Shown here piece after piece: positions 7,869 to 16,079 of a stretch of 23,839 bases of DNA (the first letter of the stretch is position 1; every line of letters starts with the position of its first letter). The notes under the pieces were generated by a model that did no database searches, had not been told where the DNA came from, and saw nothing but the letters and a program-made list of their open reading frames with translations. Origin of the DNA: a virus. A program made the position numbers and the translations under genes. The stretch covers positions 1 to 23,839 of IMG/VR virus record IMGVR_UViG_3300008450_000450; one strand, written 5' to 3'.

Positions 7869-8824
7869 GAAAATTAAATTTTTATAGTTTCCATAAAGGT
7901 ATAGCAGATTATAGATTTGATTATAATAACTCAATAGCTCTTGAAAGAGATCTAAGAAAAGTATACGAAGTACAGAGGTTTGAATACCAAGGCAATGGTG
8001 AGCATGTATTTCAAGGTATTTATATAACTCATGGATCAATTCTTATATTTGAGTATGAAGATACTAAGGAATTTAAGGTGTATGATTTTGGAGACAGTCC
8101 TCAACTTACTGTAAAATTATCAAAACTATCAACATTTAGAGGTGCAGTAGTAGGGCAATATAATTCACAATACTGGGATAGTGTTGTAGATGGTTCAATT
8201 AGGCACACTATAACAGGAGGAGTATATCCTGAAACAGTTTGGCAGTTTGGAGAATTAAACTACGAAGCAGTACAGGAATATAGAAATTCAATAGAACTTG
8301 ACAGTAGATTACATTGGCGAGGTAGTCTGTACAATGTAGGAGTACCTCAGGAGTACTTAGGAGTGAGAAAGTCTCTCGAAGTACTGCCAAACTACCTTAC
8401 CCCACAACAACTTAATATGCAAGGAAGTCCTGTTCAGTTTGACTACTATATACAGGAAGCTCTAAACTTTAAATTAGTACTGTCAATTGGCGGTGGTGGA
8501 GGTGCGGTGTGTGGTGATCTCTGCCTAAGAGATATAGAAATGTTTGGATTAGGAATACCTTTAATTAGACCAAAGTATATCACAGAAGCTGCGGATCCAC
8601 TCATACCAGATGTACACTACATAGCAGTAGACACTGAGTTTGATAGTACCTATAGGTATGCTGATCATGAAAAACTTTCTCAACAAATTGCAAAACGTTA
8701 TTTGGAAGTTATAAAAAATAGTAGTATATTAGTAGAAGTAGCAGCTAATGCAAAAGAGTGGTACACGAGAAATCTAGTAGAACCAACCATTACAGCAAAT
8801 TTAATTAAAGCACTAAAGTTATGA
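7865..8824 (+). CDS. GT-B-like glycosyltransferase, possibly CAP10/GT90-like
   Basis: The 319-residue protein has LHWRGSLYNVG at about 149-159 and GGGGGAVCGDLCLRDIEMFG at about 209-228. IPLIRPKY and DVHYIAVD follow. A 'W/F-R-G-S' motif, a late 'fixed on one location, visible as VHYI-V-D' segment and the size resemble CAP10/GT90-type O-glycosyltransferases, though the likeness is partial. The five-glycine loop may bind a nucleotide sugar. It is joined by ATGA to both neighbours, so it belongs to the same operon. The fold call is firmer than the family. Confidence 0.6.
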   Translation: MRKLNFYSFHKGIADYRFDYNNSIALERDLRKVYEVQRFEYQGNGEHVFQGIYITHGSILIFEYEDTKEFKVYDFGDSPQLTVKLSKLSTFRGAVVGQYNSQYWDSVVDGSIRHTITGGVYPETVWQFGELNYEAVQEYRNSIELDSRLHWRGSLYNVGVPQEYLGVRKSLEVLPNYLTPQQLNMQGSPVQFDYYIQEALNFKLVLSIGGGGGAVCGDLCLRDIEMFGLGIPLIRPKYITEAADPLIPDVHYIAVDTEFDSTYRYADHEKLSQQIAKRYLEVIKNSSILVEVAANAKEWYTRNLVEPTITANLIKALKL

Positions 8825-9675
8825 AAAAAGATCTAATAGTAACCACAATCAGCAGTAACTATGACTGGGTGGATATAAAGAATTGGCTTCATTCAATTAA
8901 AAAAACAGACTACGAAGGAGACATATTGGTAATGGCTTATAACTTCAAAGCACAAGATCCGTTTATAACACAGCTACAGGAAGCAGGTTGCATGGTGATT
9001 ACACCAAACAGTACATATAGAGGAGAGCATCATGAAACTTTTTTAACCCACTCAGGATATGTTACTCCTCAAAATGCAAACGAATTAGTACATAACGTAA
9101 GGTTGTTTCACTTATGGCAGTACTTAATAGAGACCGAACTGGATAATCAATACAACAGAGTTGTCTTTACAGACGGTAGAGATGTTATTTTTCAAACCAA
9201 TCCAACACACTGGTTAGATGCAAACATGTACAAAGACATTCTAGTTCCATCAGAAGGAATTCTATATAAGGACCAACCTTGGAATAAAGATAACGCACTA
9301 AAGAACTACGGAGGATATATTTACGAGTACTTACTTAAAGATCGATTTGTATGTAATGTAGGTACGTTTGCTTGCACTGCAAGTATTTGTAAAGACCTAT
9401 GCCTAACTCTATACCTGATGTCAAACAACATAGGACATGCCGACCAACCTTCGTTTAACATACTCACAAGTACCCTACTAAAAGACAAATGTCAATGGGT
9501 AGACTACAAAGACTCATGGGCTTTCCAGATAGGAGCTATAGTTGATAACATTTCCGAATACTCAGAAGAAAGGGAGAGTGTACTGTATACAAAAACAAAC
9601 AAAGAACCTTACTGCATAGTTCACCAGTATGATAGAATTCCACACCTTAAGCACCACTACGATACAACACTATGA
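8821..9675 (+). CDS. GT-A-like nucleotide-sugar transferase
   Basis: The 284-residue protein has an N-terminal strand (DLIVTTISSNYDW) and VVFTDGRDVIFQTNP at about 114-128. D-x-R-D-V-x-F-Q is a signature seen in several GT-A families, where the first aspartates bind metal and the sugar nucleotide. CNVGTFACTA and NNIGHADQPSFN resemble the acceptor-binding part of the same families. No signal or membrane segment is present. It overlaps both neighbours by 4 bp. The GT family number is uncertain. Confidence 0.7.
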   Translation: MKKDLIVTTISSNYDWVDIKNWLHSIKKTDYEGDILVMAYNFKAQDPFITQLQEAGCMVITPNSTYRGEHHETFLTHSGYVTPQNANELVHNVRLFHLWQYLIETELDNQYNRVVFTDGRDVIFQTNPTHWLDANMYKDILVPSEGILYKDQPWNKDNALKNYGGYIYEYLLKDRFVCNVGTFACTASICKDLCLTLYLMSNNIGHADQPSFNILTSTLLKDKCQWVDYKDSWAFQIGAIVDNISEYSEERESVLYTKTNKEPYCIVHQYDRIPHLKHHYDTTL

Positions 9676-10403
9676 AATACTCAATCATAATACCATACCG
9701 CAATAGGGAGGAGCATTTGAAGATAATGCTTCCAAGACTTCAAGAATTTTTTAAAAACGAGTCTTACGAAATCATTGTATCAGAACAAGATGACAATGAT
9801 AATTTTAGGATAGCTTGTGTTGAGAATATAGGATTCAAATATGCTAAGGGAGACATAATTGTTTTACAGCAAGTAGATTACTACCCAACCGATGATGTAA
9901 GCTACGAAGTAACAGACCACCCAGTCCTACCAGCACGTAAAGGGATCTTCTTAGGAAAGGACAATCAATCTCCAAGAGAATTCCTAGACATCCCAGGAGG
10001 ATATAGAAAGTGGTCTGAAGAGATCGACTCAGCCTTTTACGGTGGAGTGATTGCCCTAAAGAGAGAACACTTTGAAGCAATCAACGGATTAAATCCACTA
10101 TACAAAGGATGGGGTAATGAGGACGAGGACCTAAGAGAAAGATTCGTGTGGGCTGGTATTCCTGTACAAAGGAACGAAGTAGGAACATTTCTATGTCTGT
10201 ATCATGAAGATAATGGGGACATGAGCAAGAAACAAGAAGAACATCAGAAAGACTTCTTTGAAGGAAAACAATATTACTTAACACAAGCCTATAACGATAG
10301 GCACATAGGATATAAAAATCTAACAGCAGATGTTGAAGAACTTTCAACAGGTTTAGAAAATGTTAGATGGATTAAAAGTACTAATTATAAAGTAACAAAA
10401 TAA
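9672..10403 (+). CDS. Beta-1,4-galactosyltransferase-like (GT7-like) glycosyltransferase
   Basis: The 243-residue protein opens with SIIIPYRNREEHLKIMLP, as in animal beta-4-galactosyltransferases. It contains FYGGVIALKREHFEAINGL (122-140) followed by GWGNEDEDLRER (146-157), the GT7 C-terminal hallmark (GWGxEDxD). The usual metal-binding DVD is replaced by Gln67-Val68-Asp69, so metal use may differ. This is one of the clearest family likenesses in the cluster. The stop overlaps the next start as TAATG. Donor could be UDP-galactose or UDP-GalNAc, but this is inferred only from the family. Confidence 0.85.
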   Translation: MKYSIIIPYRNREEHLKIMLPRLQEFFKNESYEIIVSEQDDNDNFRIACVENIGFKYAKGDIIVLQQVDYYPTDDVSYEVTDHPVLPARKGIFLGKDNQSPREFLDIPGGYRKWSEEIDSAFYGGVIALKREHFEAINGLNPLYKGWGNEDEDLRERFVWAGIPVQRNEVGTFLCLYHEDNGDMSKKQEEHQKDFFEGKQYYLTQAYNDRHIGYKNLTADVEELSTGLENVRWIKSTNYKVTK

Positions 10404-11044
10404 TGAACATTACAACTACACACATTGGAGGAGGTCATTTTGAATTTACAACTCTATCAAATCCCGGCAATACTTTTGTATTATCTCAAATGCCTAAAAT
10501 TATTCCCTATTTTGAAAAATTTCTAATTGATGAACAATTTGACTTGATTATTGAGATTGGAACATATAAAGGAGGGCTTACAGTATTGTTAGATGAAATC
10601 AAGCAAAATAATAATCTAAAAGTTAAAATACATACAATAGATATTGGAATATGGGACGAAGCAGAATTTAGCAAAGTATTAGACGTATTTAACGAGAGAC
10701 AGGTATCTTTCTACAAAGTAGATATATTCTCTGAAGAAGGTAAGTCGCTTATATCAAAATTCTTAAAAGATACTAAGTTAAAAGTTTGCGTACTATGTGA
10801 TGGAGGAAATAAGATTGAAGAGTTTAATTACTTTTCACAATTTATCAAGCAGGGAGATTTTATCATGGCACATGATTATAACCACAACTCAGACAACATA
10901 GATGGGCTAACTTACGAGTGTAGTTGGGGTTGGCAGGAAATAAACTACACTGACATATCAAAATCAATACTGCACAATAACCTGCAAATGAACACCGAGA
11001 TAAGATTCCCAGAAGTAGCTTGGGCTTGTTATAAAAAAGTATAA
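10403..11044 (+). CDS. SAM-dependent methyltransferase-like protein in the glycosyltransferase operon
   Basis: The 213-residue protein carries a Rossmann-type SAM loop, IIEIGTYKGGLTVLLDEI (about 49-66). It also has HTIDIG (77-82) after strand 2, a late strand VCVLCDGG, and QGDFIMAHDYNHN. This pattern matches the class I methyltransferases annotated as cephalosporin-hydroxylase-like or Methyltransf_24, often found in LPS and glycan clusters. O-methylation of a sugar is the natural guess from context. It ends 21 bp before the next gene, one of the few gaps in the operon, where a 14-bp perfect palindrome lies. Confidence 0.7.
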   Translation: MNITTTHIGGGHFEFTTLSNPGNTFVLSQMPKIIPYFEKFLIDEQFDLIIEIGTYKGGLTVLLDEIKQNNNLKVKIHTIDIGIWDEAEFSKVLDVFNERQVSFYKVDIFSEEGKSLISKFLKDTKLKVCVLCDGGNKIEEFNYFSQFIKQGDFIMAHDYNHNSDNIDGLTYECSWGWQEINYTDISKSILHNNLQMNTEIRFPEVAWACYKKV

Positions 11045-11054
11045 GATATCTTAT
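11041..11054. repeat. 14-bp perfect palindrome between two operon genes
   Basis: ATAAGATATCTTAT overlaps the TAA stop of the methyltransferase-like gene and lies 12 bp before the next ATG, next to the purine-rich AAGAGG. It might bind a regulator or form a weak hairpin. In such AT-rich DNA it may also be chance. Confidence 0.4.
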
Positions 11055-11065
11055 AAGAGGTTTTT

Positions 11066-11950
11066 ATGAAAGTACTTATAAATTGTACAGGTTACATAGG
11101 AGACATATTATTTGCATCCTCAGTAGCAAAGCAGCTACATTGGCAAGATAATCCAGGATACAGTGACCACAACAAAATAGTCGTAGACTATTTAATACAC
11201 CTATACCAGCCATACGAACTCCTATGCAACAATCCATTCATTAACAAAGTATATCTCTTCGATTGTGACAGAACTGCTTATGATATTGTTTATGATTTAC
11301 ATGAAATAGATTTCAATATACAGCCACCAAAGTACTACCAAATGAAATGTGGTATTAAAAATCCTACAACAGAGTTTGAAGTATATACAAATAAGGCTTT
11401 TGATCTAGCTGTTGAAAAATCTCTAAAACCTTTTAAAGATCAAGGATTAAAAATAGTAGCTTATCTAAGTAACTGGGAGGAACGGTCATTTATATTTACA
11501 GAAGAGGAGTATAAAAAAGGTATTGATATACCTGGATATGGATACGGAGGTAAACATAGAAACACGGATTGGATTATAGAACAACTCAACAACCATTCAG
11601 GCATACTACTAACACCGGTAGGAATGCCACCGGGTTACAATGTAAGGGAGGCTGATTTCAATAATGTGGCAGAGTATTCAATGCAAGCATCGTTCTTAAA
11701 GAACTGCGATTATTTCATAGGAGCAGAGGGAGGTCTCTGTAATCTAGCAGCAGGAGTAGGAACAAAAACAATCATCACAGGAGACTTTATACATCAACTA
11801 TACGGGTGGAACGGAGTGTTAAGAAAGATACAAGAACCTAAACTAGGTCCAGAACATTACTTTACATCAGTTGGACATTTAACTTTAAATCCTTATCTTA
11901 CTGATAAGGAAGTTGTAGAACAAATACAAAACATATTAAATGAAAAATAA
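11066..11950 (+). CDS. GT9/heptosyltransferase-like glycosyltransferase
   Basis: The 294-residue protein starts with VLINCTGYIGDILFASSVA (about 3-21), the G-x-x-G-D-x-L motif of ADP-heptose:LPS heptosyltransferases and related GT-B enzymes. FLKNCDYFIGAEGGLCNLAA (about 210-229) is the equivalent of their D-x-GxxHxA motif, with His replaced by Asn. It resembles a GT9-like transferase that may use a different donor. It is preceded by AAGAGG close to its ATG, a weak Shine-Dalgarno. Its 3' end overlaps the next gene by 11 bp. Confidence 0.75.
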   Translation: MKVLINCTGYIGDILFASSVAKQLHWQDNPGYSDHNKIVVDYLIHLYQPYELLCNNPFINKVYLFDCDRTAYDIVYDLHEIDFNIQPPKYYQMKCGIKNPTTEFEVYTNKAFDLAVEKSLKPFKDQGLKIVAYLSNWEERSFIFTEEEYKKGIDIPGYGYGGKHRNTDWIIEQLNNHSGILLTPVGMPPGYNVREADFNNVAEYSMQASFLKNCDYFIGAEGGLCNLAAGVGTKTIITGDFIHQLYGWNGVLRKIQEPKLGPEHYFTSVGHLTLNPYLTDKEVVEQIQNILNEK

Positions 11951-12653
11951 ACTCTTTATTTTAGGATACTCAGCAATAGATTACTTTAGCGAATGGTATG
12001 ATCACGGTAACTATCCAAATACAGAACTACATATTATAGATAATAATAAGCAGATAATCCCCGAAAAGTTTAAAAATAACATAACGTATGTTACTTCTCA
12101 AAATATAGGATGTTCTGGAGGTTGGAACGTAATATGTGATATAGGGTTTAATCATTTCGGATACGATATAATCATAGTAGGGCAGGAAGATGCTAGATTT
12201 AGTGAAGAAATTTTAGATGCAATTACAGATGCAGTAACTCCAACTACTATTGTAGGTACTTATAATAATTCTTTTGAATTTTCATTGTATGGAATACATA
12301 GAGATACTTTTAATAAAGTAGGTAGGTTTGATGAGAACTTTATTTACGCAGGCTGTGAGGATAATGATTATAAATATAGATGTAAGCTTAGAGATGTAAA
12401 TATTGAATGCTTAGGTGTACCGCATAGTTATAATGCTAACGCAACAACCTATGAAGGTAGTCCATATATTCCAAACCCTATACGAAAGTATAACGAAAAT
12501 TACGTACATACTAAGTGGAACCACTATACAAACATTCTACCTTTTAGTACTGCTGCACCAATTAAAATGACAGATACCTTTGTTAATGTATATGGTCACC
12601 TAGATGAATTTCCTAGTGTGACTGAGTATAGATTATTTAAAAAACAGTACTAA
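11940..12653 (+). CDS. GT-A (GT2-like) glycosyltransferase
   Basis: The 237-residue protein has LHIIDNNKQ (about 30-38) and SQNIGCSGGWN (about 53-63), the 'N-x-G-x-SGG-x-N' block of rhamnosyl-type GT2 enzymes. VGQEDARF (80-87) sits where D-x-D is expected, and GRFDENFIYAGCEDNDYKYR (128-147) is the typical catalytic-base ED-x-D region. The DxD is replaced by E-D, which is tolerated in some GT2 enzymes. The stop overlaps the next start as TAATG. Confidence 0.75.
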   Translation: MKNKLFILGYSAIDYFSEWYDHGNYPNTELHIIDNNKQIIPEKFKNNITYVTSQNIGCSGGWNVICDIGFNHFGYDIIIVGQEDARFSEEILDAITDAVTPTTIVGTYNNSFEFSLYGIHRDTFNKVGRFDENFIYAGCEDNDYKYRCKLRDVNIECLGVPHSYNANATTYEGSPYIPNPIRKYNENYVHTKWNHYTNILPFSTAAPIKMTDTFVNVYGHLDEFPSVTEYRLFKKQY

Positions 12654-13606
12654 TGATTAAAATCGCTTTTCACAGTAATCAACTCAGCATCAGGGGCACA
12701 GAGGTTGCACTATACGATTACGCATACTACTTTCAAAAAATACTAAAAGGGAAAGCATATATCATTTCAGATAAAAACCAAGATCTTTCAACTTTAGAGA
12801 AGTTCCAAAAAGAATTTGAAGTATTTTTATATAACGATTTCTCAGAAGTTTCTAAGTATCTGGCAGTAAAAGACATTAATTACATATACTACCATAAAGC
12901 AGGATTTGCTGACAGTAAAATAGTTGCAGGAGTTACTAATCTAGTGCATGTTGTATTTAAGATAAACGAACCTCACGGAGAATATTACACATATATTTCA
13001 AAATGGCTATCAAAAACTGTAACAAATAATCATGATAATTACATTCCGTATATTGTAACACTTCCAAAAGTAACTGAAAATTATAGAGATGTTTTAGGTA
13101 TACCTAATAATGCAATCGTAATAGGTAGGCATGGAGGTTTTGACCAGTTTGATATATCCTTTGCACAGCAAGCTGTTTATGAAGTTGCTACTAACTACCC
13201 TAACATATACTTTATATTCTTAAATACGAAACAGTTTTGTGAAGAGCATTCAAATATCATACACCTAGAACCAACCTGGGATTTAGAAAAGAAAACAGGT
13301 TTTATCAATACATGTGATGCTATGATACATGCTAGGAGTGGAGGAGAATCTTTTGGACTAGCTGTAGCAGAGTTTCTTTATCAAGACAAACCAGTTATTT
13401 CATGCCCACTACCTTTGACAGATACAGATGCTAATCACATAGAAATGTTAGGAGATTTAGGAAAGTGGTATACAAATAAGGAAGAGTGTATTGAACAGAT
13501 ATTATCTATTAAACACAAAAACCATGAGGGTATTTATAAAAATTTAGTACAAGAGTTTAGTCCTGAAGTAGTAATGAAACGATTTAAAAGTATTTTTAAA
13601 CTATGA
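12653..13606 (+). CDS. GT-B glycosyltransferase (GT4-like), third
   Basis: The 317-residue protein begins KIAFHSNQLSIRGTEVALYDY, the glycine-loop start of GT4 enzymes ('R-G-T/G-x-E'). It carries SGGESFGLAVAEFLYQDKPV at about 228-247, the E-x7-E nucleotide-sugar motif. RHGGFDQFD at about 158-166 matches the hinge. The length is near the lower end for the family but both halves are there. It overlaps neighbours by 1 and 4 bp. Confidence 0.85.
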   Translation: MIKIAFHSNQLSIRGTEVALYDYAYYFQKILKGKAYIISDKNQDLSTLEKFQKEFEVFLYNDFSEVSKYLAVKDINYIYYHKAGFADSKIVAGVTNLVHVVFKINEPHGEYYTYISKWLSKTVTNNHDNYIPYIVTLPKVTENYRDVLGIPNNAIVIGRHGGFDQFDISFAQQAVYEVATNYPNIYFIFLNTKQFCEEHSNIIHLEPTWDLEKKTGFINTCDAMIHARSGGESFGLAVAEFLYQDKPVISCPLPLTDTDANHIEMLGDLGKWYTNKEECIEQILSIKHKNHEGIYKNLVQEFSPEVVMKRFKSIFKL

Positions 13607-14301
13607 AAATAATATACAGAATATCAGATGCAGGATACAGTAAAGTTAAGCCAGACTATATAGGTAATGAGGCTTGTCTGAAAAACTTTTGCAATGTATT
13701 TTTTGATCATATACATGATATACAAATTATAGCAGACAACTGTAGTGAAGAAACATTAACTGTGATTGCAAAGTATATTGATCCAATTAATATAGAAAAA
13801 GTATCTGTAGGACATGGAGCAGGTACATTTAATTTAGCCTTAAACAAAGCGTTGAAGTTAGACGATAAAGAAGTAGTATACTTTGTTGAGAATGATTATT
13901 TACACAGACAGCAGTCACCAAAAGCTATTAAAGAGGGTTTGAGCTTAGGAGCTTCTTTCGTATCTTTATATGATCATCCTGACAAGTATCTAGATCCTTC
14001 CAAAGGAGGTAATCCATATTGTGAAGGAGGAGCAGAAGATACTAGAGTGTACTTAACAGAGTCATGTCATTGGAAGATTACAAATTCAACTACTATGACG
14101 TTCGCATCAACAGTAAAAACATTAAAGAGGACAGAACCTATCCTAAGAAAATATACAAATCAAGGGCACTACCCAGATGACTTTAAAATGTTTTTAAACT
14201 TAAGAGAGCAGAATGAATTACTAGTAACACCATTACCCGGTTATGCAACACATGGAGAAACAGCTTGGCTATCACCTCTAACAGATTGGTCAAAGATATG
14301 A
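13603..14301 (+). CDS. GT-A-like glycosyltransferase of phage type
   Basis: The 232-residue protein opens with KIIYRISDAGYSK and has VVYFVENDYLHRQ with Glu96-Asn-Asp98 in place of a D-x-D. ASFVSLYDHPDKYLDP and CHWKITNSTTMTFAST follow. The general pattern (N-terminal strand, E-N-D, acceptor half rich in conserved aromatics) is that of a GT-A transferase, and the operon position supports it. I do not recognise a defined GT family. It ends in an ATGA overlap with the following GT2 gene. Confidence 0.6.
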   Translation: MKIIYRISDAGYSKVKPDYIGNEACLKNFCNVFFDHIHDIQIIADNCSEETLTVIAKYIDPINIEKVSVGHGAGTFNLALNKALKLDDKEVVYFVENDYLHRQQSPKAIKEGLSLGASFVSLYDHPDKYLDPSKGGNPYCEGGAEDTRVYLTESCHWKITNSTTMTFASTVKTLKRTEPILRKYTNQGHYPDDFKMFLNLREQNELLVTPLPGYATHGETAWLSPLTDWSKI

Positions 14302-15074
14302 TATCAGTAATAATTCCAACATATAAATCTCCTCAAGCATTAGACCTTTGTTTAAGATCAGCAATAGAAGGACAGCTACATAGTAATGAAATTATTGTAG
14401 TTGTAGATGGATTCTACGATCTGAATAAGGAAGTACTTGAAAAATGGAAAGATCATATTGAAATACTAAACCTGGAAGAGAATGTAGGGCTTTGTAGAGG
14501 AACTAATCTAGGAGTATCAAATGCAACAAATAGAAAAGTTCTGATAGTAAATGACGATAACGTATTTCCAGAGCATTGGGATGAGCATTTAGAGAATGAA
14601 TGGGAAGAAGGATGTGTAATTACTCCAAATCAAATAGAGCCTTTTCCTAGTATGTTTAAACAGATTCATATAAAAGATCTAGGAAGAGATCCTGCTATAT
14701 TTGATCTAGAAGATTTTTGGAGATATAATTATCATATAGTATCTGGAGATAAAAAAGATCTTACAGGATCAACACTTCCTATCTTTATGGATAAGTACGA
14801 TTATTTAAGAGTTGGAGGTTGGGATGAAAATTACGATCTTGGAGTAGTAGCAGATTGGGACTTCTTTATGAAATGTCAAATGTCAGGACTGAGGATGGTT
14901 AGAAATTATAATGTACATTTTTACCATTTTGTATCTTTATCAACAAATGATACAGAAGAAAAGAAAGCAAGAAGACAACAAGCAGAGATAGAAGGACATC
15001 AGTATGCTAAATACAAGTGGGGACATTATATACAGCATAATCCAGAGACAAATCTAAAATACATAAATCTTTAA
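14298..15074 (+). CDS. Family 2 (GT-A) glycosyltransferase, last of the operon
   Basis: From ATG at 14298 (ATGA overlap) the product is 258 residues: ISVIIPTYKSPQALDLCLRS at the N-terminus, then IIVVVDGF, NVGLCRGTNLGVSNA (about 62-76), and VLIVNDDN with Asp86-Asp87 as the D-x-D region. VGGWDENYDLGVVADWDFF is the catalytic ED/WD region typical of GT2 enzymes. An upstream TTG at 14265 would add 11 residues inside the previous gene and was rejected. The following 21 bp hold no clear terminator. Confidence 0.85.
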   Translation: MISVIIPTYKSPQALDLCLRSAIEGQLHSNEIIVVVDGFYDLNKEVLEKWKDHIEILNLEENVGLCRGTNLGVSNATNRKVLIVNDDNVFPEHWDEHLENEWEEGCVITPNQIEPFPSMFKQIHIKDLGRDPAIFDLEDFWRYNYHIVSGDKKDLTGSTLPIFMDKYDYLRVGGWDENYDLGVVADWDFFMKCQMSGLRMVRNYNVHFYHFVSLSTNDTEEKKARRQQAEIEGHQYAKYKWGHYIQHNPETNLKYINL

Positions 15075-15095
15075 CTATTTATATAAAAAACAAAT

Positions 15096-15437
15096 ATGAC
15101 TCTATTAAACGAAATAAAACAAATACTTTCAGAAGTAACTAAAGTAAACTTTAAAGGACATAAATTTGTTCTTAAGATTGATGTAAATGAAGATCCAAAT
15201 AAAAAAGGAGTGAAGGTACAATTCCTTCCTACCACATTCACAGGCATGTCTAAGAAAGAACAAGACGACATCGCTATGGAATTACAACAAAAATTAAACC
15301 AAGGATTATCACCTCTAGGGTTAGCTGTTGAGAGAGACAGGGAATTAAAGGATAAGACGATTATAGGATTCTTTATCTATATTGAATATCTTAATAAAAT
15401 TATAATTAATGCTCTAAGTCAAGCAGCAAAAGGATAA
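15096..15437 (+). CDS. Hypothetical phage protein (113 aa)
   Basis: I do not recognise this protein. It has an amphipathic start (LLNEIKQILSEV), a lysine-rich centre (NEDPNKKGVKVQFLPTTF) and no membrane segment or cysteine. FTGMSKKEQDDIAMELQQKL (about 49-68) is probably a helix. It starts 21 bp after the glycosyltransferase operon, preceded by A-rich DNA but no recognisable promoter box. Other unknown genes follow on the same strand. Confidence 0.65.
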   Translation: MTLLNEIKQILSEVTKVNFKGHKFVLKIDVNEDPNKKGVKVQFLPTTFTGMSKKEQDDIAMELQQKLNQGLSPLGLAVERDRELKDKTIIGFFIYIEYLNKIIINALSQAAKG

Positions 15438-15457
15438 GTAACTTAAAATAATATAAT

Positions 15458-15664
15458 ATGCCACAGTTTTGTTTTTATTCAAAAAATAATCCTACACAAG
15501 AACCAGTAGGAGTAATTTATGCAGCAAGTAAAGAAGAAGCGATAAAATTCTTCTCATTGACAAAACAGTTACCTGTAAATGATTTTTTAACAATTTTCGA
15601 AGTAAAAAACTATACATATGAAGAAAGTAATCAGGCAGGCGATAAACAATTACTTAAAGGGTAG
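15458..15664 (+). CDS. Small hypothetical protein (68 aa)
   Basis: This unrecognised 68-residue protein begins MPQFCFYSKNN. It has an 'x-A-x-S-K-E-E-A-I-K-F-F' stretch (about 23-32) as in small phage and host proteins that bind or mimic short alpha/beta folds. Its last 47 bp overlap the next gene in another frame. Coding is supported by the ATG after an A-rich leader and the absence of competing ORFs upstream. Confidence 0.6.
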   Translation: MPQFCFYSKNNPTQEPVGVIYAASKEEAIKFFSLTKQLPVNDFLTIFEVKNYTYEESNQAGDKQLLKG

Positions 15665-16022
15665 TATAAGAATTTCAGAGAAAGAGCTGGATAGAGATGT
15701 TATGGAAAAGAAATTGTTTGTACAGAGTATATTATTACTCCAGGAAATAGAAGATAGAAGAGATTTTATGGAATCAGAACTAGGAGTAGATATGACTATA
15801 TACGAAGAAAAGTTCTTACAAGTAATTGAAAATCTATTTAAAATACATTTCAGTAAAGAACAACTTGCTCTTATTCAATACTACATCTATCAAGTACCTA
15901 CCCTAGACAATTGGGATGGAAAAATAGATCTGTCAGATGGTAAAGAAATGATCACCGTTGATTTCGAAACACCAGAACAAGTATGGAGTGTTATCTCCAG
16001 TTTAAAAAAACAGAAAAAATAG
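15618..16022 (+). CDS. Hypothetical phage protein (134 aa)
   Basis: This unrecognised protein is helix-rich: KLFVQSILLLQEIEDRRDF (about 33-51) and FLQVIENLFKIHFSKEQLAL. It shows no motif I can name. The start at 15618 overlaps the previous gene by 47 bp, so ATG at 15702 (MEKKLFVQ) is a credible alternative giving 106 residues. The stop at 16022 is immediately followed by the terminator-promoter module. Confidence 0.65.
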   Translation: MKKVIRQAINNYLKGSIRISEKELDRDVMEKKLFVQSILLLQEIEDRRDFMESELGVDMTIYEEKFLQVIENLFKIHFSKEQLALIQYYIYQVPTLDNWDGKIDLSDGKEMITVDFETPEQVWSVISSLKKQKK

Positions 16023-16043
16023 TTGCCTCTTTGGAGGCAATTT
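16023..16043 (+). terminator. Terminator hairpin inside the next promoter's spacer
   Basis: TTGCCTC at 16023-16029 and GAGGCAA at 16034-16040 form a perfect 7-bp stem with a TTTG loop, followed by TTTCTTAT. It begins at the base after the stop codon. The TTG of its 5' arm is the upstream promoter box. Confidence 0.8.
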
Positions 16044-16058
16044 CTTATATTTAGGTAT
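16023..16058 (+). promoter_or_regulatory. Promoter TTG-N20-TATATTTAGGTAT
   Basis: TTG at 16023-16025, 20 bp, TATATTTAGGTAT at 16046-16058. It matches the shared pattern exactly and lies 22 bp before the ATG at 16080 with an A-rich leader. Confidence 0.8.
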
Positions 16059-16079
16059 AATTAATAAACAAAAACGGTT

